Below are positions 8,171-15,038 of a DNA stretch of 46,985 nt, piece by piece. The stretch comes from Candidatus Methanoperedens sp. (GTDB lineage: Archaea > Halobacteriota > Methanosarcinia > Methanosarcinales > Methanoperedenaceae): contig VEPM01000034.1 in NCBI GenBank assembly GCA_012026795.1, forward strand, positions 1 to 46,985. The letters run 5' to 3'. Numbering within the stretch: position 1 is the stretch's first letter; every line of letters begins with the position of its first letter. A program made the translations under genes and the position numbers. A model generated the notes under the pieces. The model ran no database searches and was not told the origin of the DNA. It saw only the letters and a list, made by a program, of their open reading frames with translations.

Positions 8171-9412
8171 TTGGAATATAATGTAATTAAACACCTAAAA
8201 TCTTATTGGGACAAAATCAAATTCATCGGCTTGACCGATAGAGATGAAGAAGAATTCGTTGATGCGACTTCGCAGAATAGTGTTCGAGCATCTAAATTTC
8301 TAAAAGAGCTTAATCTTGACCCGATAATGCCTGAACTCAACAAATATTATTCAGTCAAAGAAGGGGAAGAGAAGTATCCGAGAAGAGCTATGTTCAAGAC
8401 AATGGTCTGGAGGAAGACCAAGAACATCAAGTACTATACAAGGACCGAAAATCATCTTAACAATCATTCTGATGAGGCTATAGAGCTTGGTTTTAATATC
8501 GACCAGAATGGGAATGTTATAATTCCCGACCATGAAACATTAAGGCATTTTGAAAAAATAAGATTGGGTAATGAAGGAATGGATTCAATAATGGAACTCT
8601 TTTGCATCAAGGTTGTTGGTACAGGAGATAAACTTGGATTAAAAATTGGTGAAAAAACTGGAACGGATAGTACACCAATTCAAGTTCCTAATGATACTAT
8701 CGGAGAATATAATGGATATTATAAGAAAAAGATGGTGAAAACACATATAACCGAGGATTATGACCACAATATCCCTCTGGCTAAAAAGGTGTGTGGAGGC
8801 ACTGACAATGATAACCAATATTTAGAAAGCATGCTCAGGAATACATCTGTTTCAGCTGGAAAGAATATGCGAGAGACGTGGTTTGATGGCGGTTATAATG
8901 GGAATGAAAATATTGCATTAGCCCATGTCGAATTTGGTTTGATATGCCACTATCATATAGACATGGATTGGCGAAGAAACGTTATGTACGAGCATAAATT
9001 CGGTGGAAAAACCTATACCTATACACCAGAACAAGAGATAAATTACCTGTATCGAAAGTACTGGAATGAACTTGATTACAAGAAAGATTCTTCACTTGAA
9101 GATATGATGCAATATCTTGTTAAGAAGGGAATTCATGATCCTGTTGCTATGTATTTTAGGAGTCCATACGTGCAGAAATATGAAGAATGCCCGGATGCTG
9201 TGCTTGATTTGTACCATATGAGAAACCACAGCGAGGGGGTAAACAGTTATATGAAACTCAATCTTGGATTAGAGACGCATATAAATGGGAAAGGCATAAA
9301 GAATATCGACCTTCATGTAACGCAATGCTGTATAGTTCTACTTGCAGTAGCTTTGATAAGATTGCAGCATGGGATAAAAGAAAATCTTTCTTCAGTTGCC
9401 TATTTGACATAA
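8171..9412 (+). CDS. DDE transposase (IS4/IS5-like superfamily)
   Basis: 413 aa with the expected acidic triad: D166 in GTDSTPIQ, D239 in WFDGGYNGNEN, and E355 in RNHSEGVNSYMK. The N-terminal third is an all-helical DNA-binding region with YPRRAMFKTMVWRKTK. It catalyses cut-and-paste movement of its own element. I cannot fix the IS family by eye; IS4, IS5 and IS1182 groups are possible. The only start supported in frame is TTG at 8171, 8 bp after a G-rich site held in a hairpin. The frame is open throughout, so it may be active. Confidence 0.85.
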   Translation: MEYNVIKHLKSYWDKIKFIGLTDRDEEEFVDATSQNSVRASKFLKELNLDPIMPELNKYYSVKEGEEKYPRRAMFKTMVWRKTKNIKYYTRTENHLNNHSDEAIELGFNIDQNGNVIIPDHETLRHFEKIRLGNEGMDSIMELFCIKVVGTGDKLGLKIGEKTGTDSTPIQVPNDTIGEYNGYYKKKMVKTHITEDYDHNIPLAKKVCGGTDNDNQYLESMLRNTSVSAGKNMRETWFDGGYNGNENIALAHVEFGLICHYHIDMDWRRNVMYEHKFGGKTYTYTPEQEINYLYRKYWNELDYKKDSSLEDMMQYLVKKGIHDPVAMYFRSPYVQKYEECPDAVLDLYHMRNHSEGVNSYMKLNLGLETHINGKGIKNIDLHVTQCCIVLLAVALIRLQHGIKENLSSVAYLT

Positions 9413-9500
9413 GGAGGTGAAAAAAAGTTATCAACGGTTTCATAGGGTCTTGGTAAGTACCTTTTAATTAGCTAATGGTTTTAACCGATAGCTTAAAGTA

Positions 9501-9567
9501 CTTTATAGTAGAAACGAGTACTCCCCTATCATCCGTAGGAGACAATAGTCGAATAACTACGGGAGGA
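9501..9567 (+). promoter_or_regulatory. Promoter and leader of the L1-L10-L12 operon, with hairpin
   Basis: CTTTATAGT (9501-9509) can serve as TATA box, which puts the transcript start near 9530. The leader then holds CCGTAG (9533-9538) complementary to CTACGG (9557-9562). The right arm overlaps the first bases of the Shine-Dalgarno sequence GGGAGGA (9561-9567). Ribosomal protein L1 is known to repress its own operon in Methanococcus by binding a leader or early coding structure, so this hairpin is a candidate site. The function here is inferred. Confidence 0.45.
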
Positions 9568-9573
9568 ATTATA

Positions 9574-10215
9574 TTGGAACACGAAAAAATACTAGAAGCT
9601 GTCAGGCAGGCTTTAGAAAAGTCTCCACAGCGAAAATTTGCGGAAAGCGTTGATCTAGCCATCAACCTTAAAAATCTTGATATGAACCAGCCCACGAACA
9701 GGCTTGATGAAGAAATAATCCTGCCAAACGGCCTGGGAAGACCTATAAAGATCGCGGTATTTGCAAAAGGTGATACTGCCCAGAGGGCTAAAGCTGCCGG
9801 TGCAGATTATGTTCTTGATCCCGAGGAGATAAGTGTTCTCGGAGAAGACAAAACACGGGCAAAAAACCTGGCAGAAGAAGTAAATTTCTTCATATCAGAA
9901 GCAGCATATATGCCTGTGATCGGTAAAACCCTTGGCCAGGTGCTTGGTCCCAGGGGAAAAATGCCCATACCATTGACACCGGATAAGGATGTCGTTCAGG
10001 TAATAAACAAGTCCAAGAACTCAATAAAAGTGAGGTCCAAGGATAAGATGACATTCCATATCACAGTGGGTAAAAAAGATATGGACCCTGTGAAATTATC
10101 CCAGAACATCGAGGCAATAATCAACCGTATTGAGCACAGGTACGAACGTGGCATGTATAACGTCAAATCGATCTATGTCAAATCCACAATGGGACCGGCA
10201 ATAAAGGTGGTATAA
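9574..10215 (+). CDS. rpl1: Ribosomal protein L1 (uL1)
   Basis: 213 aa, the normal archaeal length. It forms the L1 stalk of the 50S subunit and helps release the E-site tRNA. Family landmarks are NRLDEEIILPNGLGR near the N terminus, the GKTLGQVLGPRGKMPIP loop, and the C-terminal YVKSTMGPAIKVV. I place the start at TTG 9574 because GGGAGGA ends 6 bp upstream and the product then begins (M)EHEKILEAV as in relatives. A longer frame from 9475 lacks family resemblance and would run through the leader. First gene of the stalk operon; no L11 gene precedes it. Confidence 0.95.
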   Translation: MEHEKILEAVRQALEKSPQRKFAESVDLAINLKNLDMNQPTNRLDEEIILPNGLGRPIKIAVFAKGDTAQRAKAAGADYVLDPEEISVLGEDKTRAKNLAEEVNFFISEAAYMPVIGKTLGQVLGPRGKMPIPLTPDKDVVQVINKSKNSIKVRSKDKMTFHITVGKKDMDPVKLSQNIEAIINRIEHRYERGMYNVKSIYVKSTMGPAIKVV

Positions 10216-10216
10216 A

Positions 10217-11131
10217 ATGTCAACTGAAATAGCACACCACAGTATTCACATCCCAAAATGGAAAAAAGATGAAATTGAGGATATAAAAAGACTTATAACG
10301 GCTCATTCTTCAGTCGGTATTGTAGGAGTTACAGGAATCCCATCTAACCAGCTCCAACTAATGAGAAAGAGTCTGCGCGGTATTGCAGACCTCAAGATGT
10401 GCAGGAATTCTCTTATTGACCGTGCGCTTGCTGAATCATCCAATGAAGTCAAGCAGATAAACAAGTATGTTGAAGACCAGACAGCGTTATTGTTTACTAA
10501 CGAGAATCCTTTCAAACTCTTTAAAATCCTGGAGAAAGGAAAGACCTCTGCACCGATGAAGGCAGGAGGCATCGCTCCAAAGGATATAGTAGTTGAAAAA
10601 GGACCAACTTCCTTCCCACCAGGACCGATAGTCGGAGAATTGACCGGAGCAGGAATCCCGGCTGGTATAGAAGGAGGAAAAGTCGTAATCCGCCAGACAA
10701 AGACCGTGGCTAAAAAAGGCGATGTCGTTGATGCAAAACTTGCATCTATCCTTTCACGCCTTGAAATACACCCCATGGAATTGGGACTCGACCTTCGTGC
10801 TGTTTATGAAAATGGTACGATCTTTGAATCAAAGATCCTGTCGGTCGACGAGACCACTTATACAAATAATCTGACGTTGGCAGTCCAACATGCATTCAAT
10901 TTGTCAGTCAACTCAGCTTATCCGGCTAAAGCAACTATCAGCACACTGCTCGCAAAGGCAGCATCGCAATCAAGGAATCTTGCAATAAATGCTGAAGTCA
11001 TAATGCCTGAAGTCATCGATGTATTGCTTGGAAAAGCAAATGCACAGATGATATCTGTTGCCAGATTGGCAATGGCAAAGGACGCTAATTCCGTCAGCAG
11101 CAAAACAAAAGAGAGAATTCAAAAAAGTTAA
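10217..11131 (+). CDS. rplP0: Ribosomal protein L10 (P0, uL10), without the acidic tail
   Basis: 304 aa. The N-terminal domain binds 23S rRNA (HIPKWKKDEIEDIKRLI, then GIPSNQLQLMRKSLRG), followed by the archaeal insertion domain (SFPPGPIVGELTGAGIPAGIEGGKVVI). The C-terminal helices that carry the L12 dimers (ATISTLLAKAASQSRNLAINA, MPEVIDVLLGKANAQM) are present. Most archaeal P0 proteins then continue with an alanine/glutamate linker and end in GLGALFG; this one stops at KERIQKS. GGTGG stands shortly before ATG, one base after the L1 stop codon. It builds the stalk base and is co-transcribed with L1 and L12. Confidence 0.95.
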   Translation: MSTEIAHHSIHIPKWKKDEIEDIKRLITAHSSVGIVGVTGIPSNQLQLMRKSLRGIADLKMCRNSLIDRALAESSNEVKQINKYVEDQTALLFTNENPFKLFKILEKGKTSAPMKAGGIAPKDIVVEKGPTSFPPGPIVGELTGAGIPAGIEGGKVVIRQTKTVAKKGDVVDAKLASILSRLEIHPMELGLDLRAVYENGTIFESKILSVDETTYTNNLTLAVQHAFNLSVNSAYPAKATISTLLAKAASQSRNLAINAEVIMPEVIDVLLGKANAQMISVARLAMAKDANSVSSKTKERIQKS

Positions 11132-11152
11132 ATTCAATAAAAGGTGATTAAA

Positions 11153-11470
11153 ATGGAATACGTATATGCAGCGCTATTATTACACAGCGCAGGAAAGAAA
11201 ATAACTGAAGAAGGAATAACCTCTGTTATTAAAGCAGCAGGTGTTGATGTTGATGCAGTAAGGGTAAAAGCACTCGTTTCAGCCCTTGATGGGGTCAATA
11301 TCGAAGAGGCCATTGCAAAGGCAGCATTTGCAGCTCCGGCAGCAGCAGCGGCTCCGGCAGCAGCGGCAGCGGCAGCCCCGGCAGCAGCTGAAGCGCCAAA
11401 AGCAGATGAGAAATCCAAAGAGAAAGCTGAAGAAAGCGGAATGGAAGGCCTCGGCGCCTTGTTCGGTTAA
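11153..11470 (+). CDS. rpl12: Ribosomal protein L12 (P1)
   Basis: 105 aa. The N-terminal dimerisation and P0-binding helices ([20 protein letters not shown]) are followed by an alanine/proline hinge of about 27 residues ([20 protein letters not shown]), a charged segment and the conserved end [10 protein letters not shown], which contacts translational GTPases. AAGGTGAT at 11141-11148 supports the ATG at 11153; a GTG 9 bp earlier lies inside that site. Last gene of the operon; its stop codon is inside the terminator stem. Confidence 0.96.
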   Translation: MEYVYAALLLHSAGKKITEEGITSVIKAAGVDVDAVRVKALVSALDGVNIEEAIAKAAFAAPAAAAAPAAAAAAAPAAAEAPKADEKSKEKAEESGMEGLGALFG

Positions 11471-11509
11471 GAAGAATGTGAATTCTTCTTAAATTTTTTT
11501 CTTTTTTTT
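11467..11509 (+). terminator. Hairpin plus T-tract terminator of the stalk operon
   Basis: TTAAGAAGAAT and ATTCTTCTTAA (11467-11477, 11482-11492) form a perfect 11-bp stem with loop GTGA. T7, C, T8 follow (11494-11509). The L12 stop codon is part of the left arm. Confidence 0.8.
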
Positions 11510-11589
11510 GTTCATTAGAATTTTAAATATCCTATAATCCAAATATGTGTTTATAAAAAAATTAGACGGTAAATGCATCCGCATCTACC

Positions 11590-11877
11590 TTAAATGGTAT
11601 CCGATAAGGAAATTTCCATATTCATATCATTAAACGTTGTATCTATTGCAGATAGATTGCTTTCTGTCCCAAAAAGGTCATCTGTTACCGGTGAAACTGC
11701 CTGAGAAGATCCTGTTGCTGCCGGAGCTGCAATTGCTCCGGGTGTAACTGCTGCTTCACCTGGTGAAACCGATGTCTGGGCAGGGACCTGTCCAGGTGTT
11801 TCGGCCTGGTTCTTATCAACGCAACCTGATGTTGAGGCCGCTACAACCAACAATATTAAGATATAAATCCATTTCAT
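11590..11877 (-). CDS. Small lipoprotein of unknown function, 95 aa
   Basis: The product starts MKWIYILILLVVAASTSGC: a hydrophobic signal peptide and a lipobox-like STSGC with the acylated cysteine at residue 19. The rest is low-complexity, rich in Pro, Ala, Thr and Ser (GQVPAQTSVSPGEAAVTPGA), then a short acidic end. This looks like a membrane-tethered spacer or stalk. The start at 11877 is supported by AAGGAGATTAAAAAT; a longer frame would run into the upstream gene. It follows the coiled-coil protein gene by 4 bp, so both are one operon and probably act together at the outer face of the membrane. No family recognised. Confidence 0.7.
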   Translation of the reverse strand: MKWIYILILLVVAASTSGCVDKNQAETPGQVPAQTSVSPGEAAVTPGAIAAPAATGSSQAVSPVTDDLFGTESNLSAIDTTFNDMNMEISLSDTI

Positions 11878-11881
11878 ATTT

Positions 11882-12844
11882 TTAATCTCCTTTAGCAGTA
11901 AAAGTAGTAGTGGCTTCACCATTTATTTCCAGTTCGCCTTTCTCACTAACTTTTACCTTTCCACGGGCAAGTTTCCTGAATTCTTTACCGAATTCCGTCA
12001 GTTTTTTGCCAGCCTCTTTCAATTCCTTGATGGTGTCTCTTTGTAGTTCATTTGCCTTTTTAAGGAAATCCCTGGCATCCTTTTCATTCGTAACAGTGCC
12101 ATCTGCAGCAAATCCGGCATGAGTTGCAAATAAAGCCATAGTCCTGGCTTGAATCTCTTTTGCTTCTTTTACCCTGTCCTTGAACTCTGCTGCATCGGAT
12201 TCAAGTTTTGTTGTATCTGTACCATTAGCTTTCAATTTTGCAATGGCATCATCCACGTTTACTGAAACGTTATCTGCACGGCTTATGAAATTTTCAACCC
12301 TGTGGTTCAGAACTATTCCCAGGAAATAACGTGTCTCAAGATTTATCTTAGCTACAATTCCTGCCAGTTCCTTATGAGCAGCCCTGATTTCCCCGATAGT
12401 AGTTGCCTGGCTGACGTTTCCTTTCAACTGTTCAAGTTGTACTGTATGTGCATCAATGATCTTTATCGCATCGGAGGCTGATATTCCTTTATTTTCAGGA
12501 TTATCGAGCCTGTTCTTCATTACCTGAAGTTGGGCTTCGGTATGGTTTATTGCCTTGAGGAGATATTCCCTGGCCTTTACCATTAATTCTTCACTTGACC
12601 TGTTATCTGATTTATTGCCTGTATCCTTGATTCGCTTGTTTGCATCCTCAAAGAGCTTTTTCGCATCTTCAAATTGCTTTCTTGTATTGTCGAACTTTTC
12701 TTTTTGTACCTCATATTGTTCCTTTGTTTTTTCATACTGTTCTCTGGCTGTTGCCTGTGCTGCAACAGTTCCCGATAATAAGCTCAGGATGAACAGTGCC
12801 AGGATAAGGGGTGTTAATATCCTGAATATATTTGTGGGTTTCAT
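11882..12844 (-). CDS. Secreted coiled-coil protein, 320 aa
   Basis: A signal peptide (residues about 1-29, ending TVAAQA) is followed by a long, almost wholly helical, charged protein. The first mature segment shows repeats of the pattern EQYEKTKEQYEVQKEKFDNT, a clear heptad coiled coil (about 33-75). Four or more N-x-S/T sequons occur, for example NHT, NVS and NGT. The C-terminal 30 residues are beta-like (KVKVSEKGELEINGEATTTF). AAGGAGGT stands 6 bp before ATG, the strongest ribosome binding site in the window. It leads an operon with the small lipoprotein. Role unknown; an extracellular structural or envelope-spanning role is a guess from composition. Confidence 0.75.
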   Translation of the reverse strand: MKPTNIFRILTPLILALFILSLLSGTVAAQATAREQYEKTKEQYEVQKEKFDNTRKQFEDAKKLFEDANKRIKDTGNKSDNRSSEELMVKAREYLLKAINHTEAQLQVMKNRLDNPENKGISASDAIKIIDAHTVQLEQLKGNVSQATTIGEIRAAHKELAGIVAKINLETRYFLGIVLNHRVENFISRADNVSVNVDDAIAKLKANGTDTTKLESDAAEFKDRVKEAKEIQARTMALFATHAGFAADGTVTNEKDARDFLKKANELQRDTIKELKEAGKKLTEFGKEFRKLARGKVKVSEKGELEINGEATTTFTAKGD

Positions 12845-12868
12845 GTTTTTTACCTCCTTCTATATTTC

Positions 12869-12886
12869 CAATCGCATCCGCGATTG
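12869..12886 (-). promoter_or_regulatory. Palindrome in the leader of the coiled-coil gene
   Basis: CAATCGC and GCGATTG form a perfect 7-bp inverted repeat around a 4-base spacer, 25 bp before the start codon of the coiled-coil protein gene. It could be an operator or an mRNA hairpin. Only the symmetry is seen. Confidence 0.35.
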
Positions 12887-13008
12887 TATACCCAATACTA
12901 TAATGACAGATTACATAAATATACTTTTATGTGATTAAAAAATTAAGTTTTTTTATGCTTGATAATTCTTTACAAAACATTATAAACGCTTTTTTAGCTT
13001 TATAATAA

Positions 13009-13041
13009 ACTATATATAGCATATTCTGAAATTAGAATATG
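13009..13041 (+). promoter_or_regulatory. TATA box and start-site palindrome of the membrane regulator gene
   Basis: ACTATATATA (13009-13018) is a good TATA box. CATATTCT (13020-13027) and AGAATATG (13034-13041) form a perfect 8-bp inverted repeat with a 6-bp spacer, placed across the expected transcript start and 5 bp before the ATG. The transcript would be nearly leaderless. A bound repressor here would block initiation; autoregulation is inferred. Confidence 0.5.
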
Positions 13042-13046
13042 TGTTA

Positions 13047-13811
13047 ATGAAAAGACGAATTATTTTAGTTATAATTCTAATAACCATCCTGATCTCTCAC
13101 GTCCAGGCAGCAAAAGTATATGGTACTATATATGAATGGTCAGAGCTTGATAAACCTCTTAACAATGTGATAGTTGAAATAGAAGAGAACTCCACCAGAG
13201 TGCAATACAAGGTTTCTGGAAACGGAACATATTTTTTTGATATTTCACCTGGAAGTTATGATATCACAGCTAAATATTATTACAATAATATCCTGGAATT
13301 ATCCGGTGAAGAGAAGCTCCGGATAAACAATCCTGATGATTCAAAGAACCTTGATCTTATTCTGTTTCCACCTATTGATTCGGATTATGAGTATTTCGGG
13401 AATATAAACCTTACCGGTGAGTTAGACACAAAACAGGTAGATTCCACGAATTATATCATAATTTTTCTCGTTGCTTTTATTATTATTTCAATTATTATTA
13501 TTATTATCTTTATATGGAAGAAAAAAAGGACGCCAGACGTTCCAATAATCGATAAACCTGTTCCTTTGCCTCCCGAACAGTTAGAGGAAAAAGAAGACAG
13601 GAATCTGACGGAACTTCCCGATGACCTCAAAGAACTATATGATATAATATTGAAAAAAGGCGGAAGAATCACCCAGAAGGATTTGAGAAAAGAAGTGATA
13701 TATGGTGAAGCAAAAGTCAGCCTTATGATTGCCGACCTTGAAGACCGGGGTCTGATTAAAAAGATCAAGAAAGGACGTGCGAACATCATTATTGCTGAAA
13801 ACATAAAATAG
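13047..13811 (+). CDS. Membrane-anchored protein with extracellular beta domain and cytoplasmic winged helix
   Basis: About 254 aa. Signal peptide or signal anchor (1-21, ending SHVQA), then a carboxypeptidase-regulatory-like beta-sandwich (KVYGTIYEWSELDKPLNNVI ... GTYFFDISPGSYDITAKYYY), a hydrophobic helix of about 25 residues near 135-160 rich in isoleucine, a proline-rich linker, and a C-terminal winged helix (residues about 190-250: LYDIILKKGGRITQKDLRK, SLMIADLEDRGLIKKIKKGR). This order is typical of archaeal one-protein membrane regulators: an outside domain senses and the inside domain binds DNA. The start could also be the GTG at 13041. A palindrome sits at its promoter. Ligand and targets are unknown. 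Confidence 0.8.
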   Translation: MKRRIILVIILITILISHVQAAKVYGTIYEWSELDKPLNNVIVEIEENSTRVQYKVSGNGTYFFDISPGSYDITAKYYYNNILELSGEEKLRINNPDDSKNLDLILFPPIDSDYEYFGNINLTGELDTKQVDSTNYIIIFLVAFIIISIIIIIIFIWKKKRTPDVPIIDKPVPLPPEQLEEKEDRNLTELPDDLKELYDIILKKGGRITQKDLRKEVIYGEAKVSLMIADLEDRGLIKKIKKGRANIIIAENIK

Positions 13812-13872
13812 ACACAAATTTTTATATTTTAAAAACGCAACATTCATGGACATTTAAAACTTACAGGTGAAT

Positions 13873-15027
13873 ATGATAGAACGGAAGGAAATAACCGAAG
13901 TAATATGCGAATACGATATCAGTGAAACCACGATAGGTGTACTGGCATCGCATTCGGCACTCGATGTATGCGACGGGGCGGTAGAAGAGGGTTTCAGGAC
14001 ATATGCAGTATGCGAGAAAGGGAGGGAAAAAACCTACACACAATATTTTAAGGCACAGAGAAAAAATGGCAATCTGGTTCGGGGAATAGTTGACAGCGCT
14101 GATGTTTATTCCAAATTCAATGAGATAATGAAGCCGCAGAACCAGGAAAAGATGAGGGAGAAAAATACGATCTTTATTCCAAACCGCTCATTTACATCCT
14201 ATTGCGGGATAGATGAAATTGAAAATAATTTCAAGGTTCCAATGTTCGGAAGCCGGAACCTTCTCAGGAGCGAAGAGCGGGGAGAGGAACGGGATTACTA
14301 CTGGCTTCTTGAAAAAGCAGGGCTTCCTTATCCTGAGAAAATAGCAAGTCCTGAGGATATCGACAGTCTTGTTATGGTAAAATTACCTCATGCTGTTAAG
14401 AAACTGGAACGGGGTTTCTTCACAGCGGCATCTTTTGATGAGTACAAAAAAAAATCAGAGGCCTTCCTGAAACAGGGGATTATCACAAAAGAGGCGCTTG
14501 CAAGTGCCAGGATCGAGAGATATGTCATCGGGCCTGTATTTAACCTTGATATGTTCTATTCACCACTTGAAGAAAATATGAGCAAAGTAGAGCTTCTCGG
14601 TATTGACTGGCGCTTTGAGACAAGCCTTGACGGGCATGTCCGGCTTCCTGCTCCCCAGCAGATCGCGCTGAACGAATGCCAGATTACTCCCGAATATACA
14701 GTATGCGGCCATAATTCTGCGACTTTACGTGAATCTTTACTGGAGGATGCATTTGAACTGGCAGAGAAATATGTTAAAGCTGCCCGGAAATATTATGATC
14801 CGGGGATCATCGGACCGTTCTGTCTTCAGACATGTGTTGACAAAGACCTGAATTTCTATGTTTATGACGTGGCGCCGCGTGTTGGCGGAGGAACAAATGT
14901 TCATGTTTCCGTAGGGCATCCGTATGGTAACACCCTATGGCGCAAACCCATGAGCACCGGAAGGCGAATGGCAATGGAAATAAGAAAGGCGATCGAACAG
15001 GAAAGAATAGAAGAAATTGTAACATAA
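13873..15027 (+). CDS. purP: PurP-family ATP-grasp ligase (FAICAR synthetase-like)
   Basis: About 384 aa. PurP makes FAICAR from AICAR, formate and ATP in archaeal purine synthesis. Family landmarks are ASHSALDVCDGAVEEGF near the N terminus, the IPNRSF and VPMFGSRNLLRSEER segments, and the ATP-grasp core ending PRVGGGTNVHV. Methanogens often carry two PurP-like genes, and one may have another role, so the precise substrate is less certain than the family. AGGTGA stands 2 bp before the ATG at 13873; a GTG at 13867 is the alternative. The next gene, for GDP-mannose synthesis, starts 11 bp downstream and may share the transcript. Confidence 0.85.
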   Translation: MIERKEITEVICEYDISETTIGVLASHSALDVCDGAVEEGFRTYAVCEKGREKTYTQYFKAQRKNGNLVRGIVDSADVYSKFNEIMKPQNQEKMREKNTIFIPNRSFTSYCGIDEIENNFKVPMFGSRNLLRSEERGEERDYYWLLEKAGLPYPEKIASPEDIDSLVMVKLPHAVKKLERGFFTAASFDEYKKKSEAFLKQGIITKEALASARIERYVIGPVFNLDMFYSPLEENMSKVELLGIDWRFETSLDGHVRLPAPQQIALNECQITPEYTVCGHNSATLRESLLEDAFELAEKYVKAARKYYDPGIIGPFCLQTCVDKDLNFYVYDVAPRVGGGTNVHVSVGHPYGNTLWRKPMSTGRRMAMEIRKAIEQERIEEIVT

Positions 15028-15038
15028 TTTAAAAATAT

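Larger units (their letters stand above)
8070..9450 (+). mobile_element. Insertion sequence (~1.4 kb) with DDE transposase
   Basis: The bounds are approximate. The left end reads AGACCAGTGTAACGGTT (8070-8086), and the reverse complement of the right end reads AGACCCTATGAAACCGTT (9433-9450). The two agree in AGACC, in TG, and in AAC.GTT with one gap, a plausible imperfect terminal inverted repeat. The single gene between them is a full-length transposase. I see no target-site duplication in the flanks, so the exact ends are unsure. It lies between the membrane/winged-helix pair and the stalk operon. Confidence 0.5.

Noticed and set aside
8060-9460. Target-site duplication around the insertion sequence
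   Set aside because: I compared the flanks outside 8070 and 9450 and found no matching short direct repeat, so none is claimed and the ends remain approximate.
9475-9573. N-terminal extension of ribosomal protein L1
   Set aside because: The 33 extra residues do not resemble L1, cover the TATA box and leader hairpin, and the TTG at 9574 has a well-placed Shine-Dalgarno sequence.
12555-12938. A 127-residue plus-strand frame opposite the coiled-coil gene
   Set aside because: Serine/phenylalanine-rich shadow of the helical coding strand; the minus strand has a signal peptide, heptads and a strong ribosome binding site.
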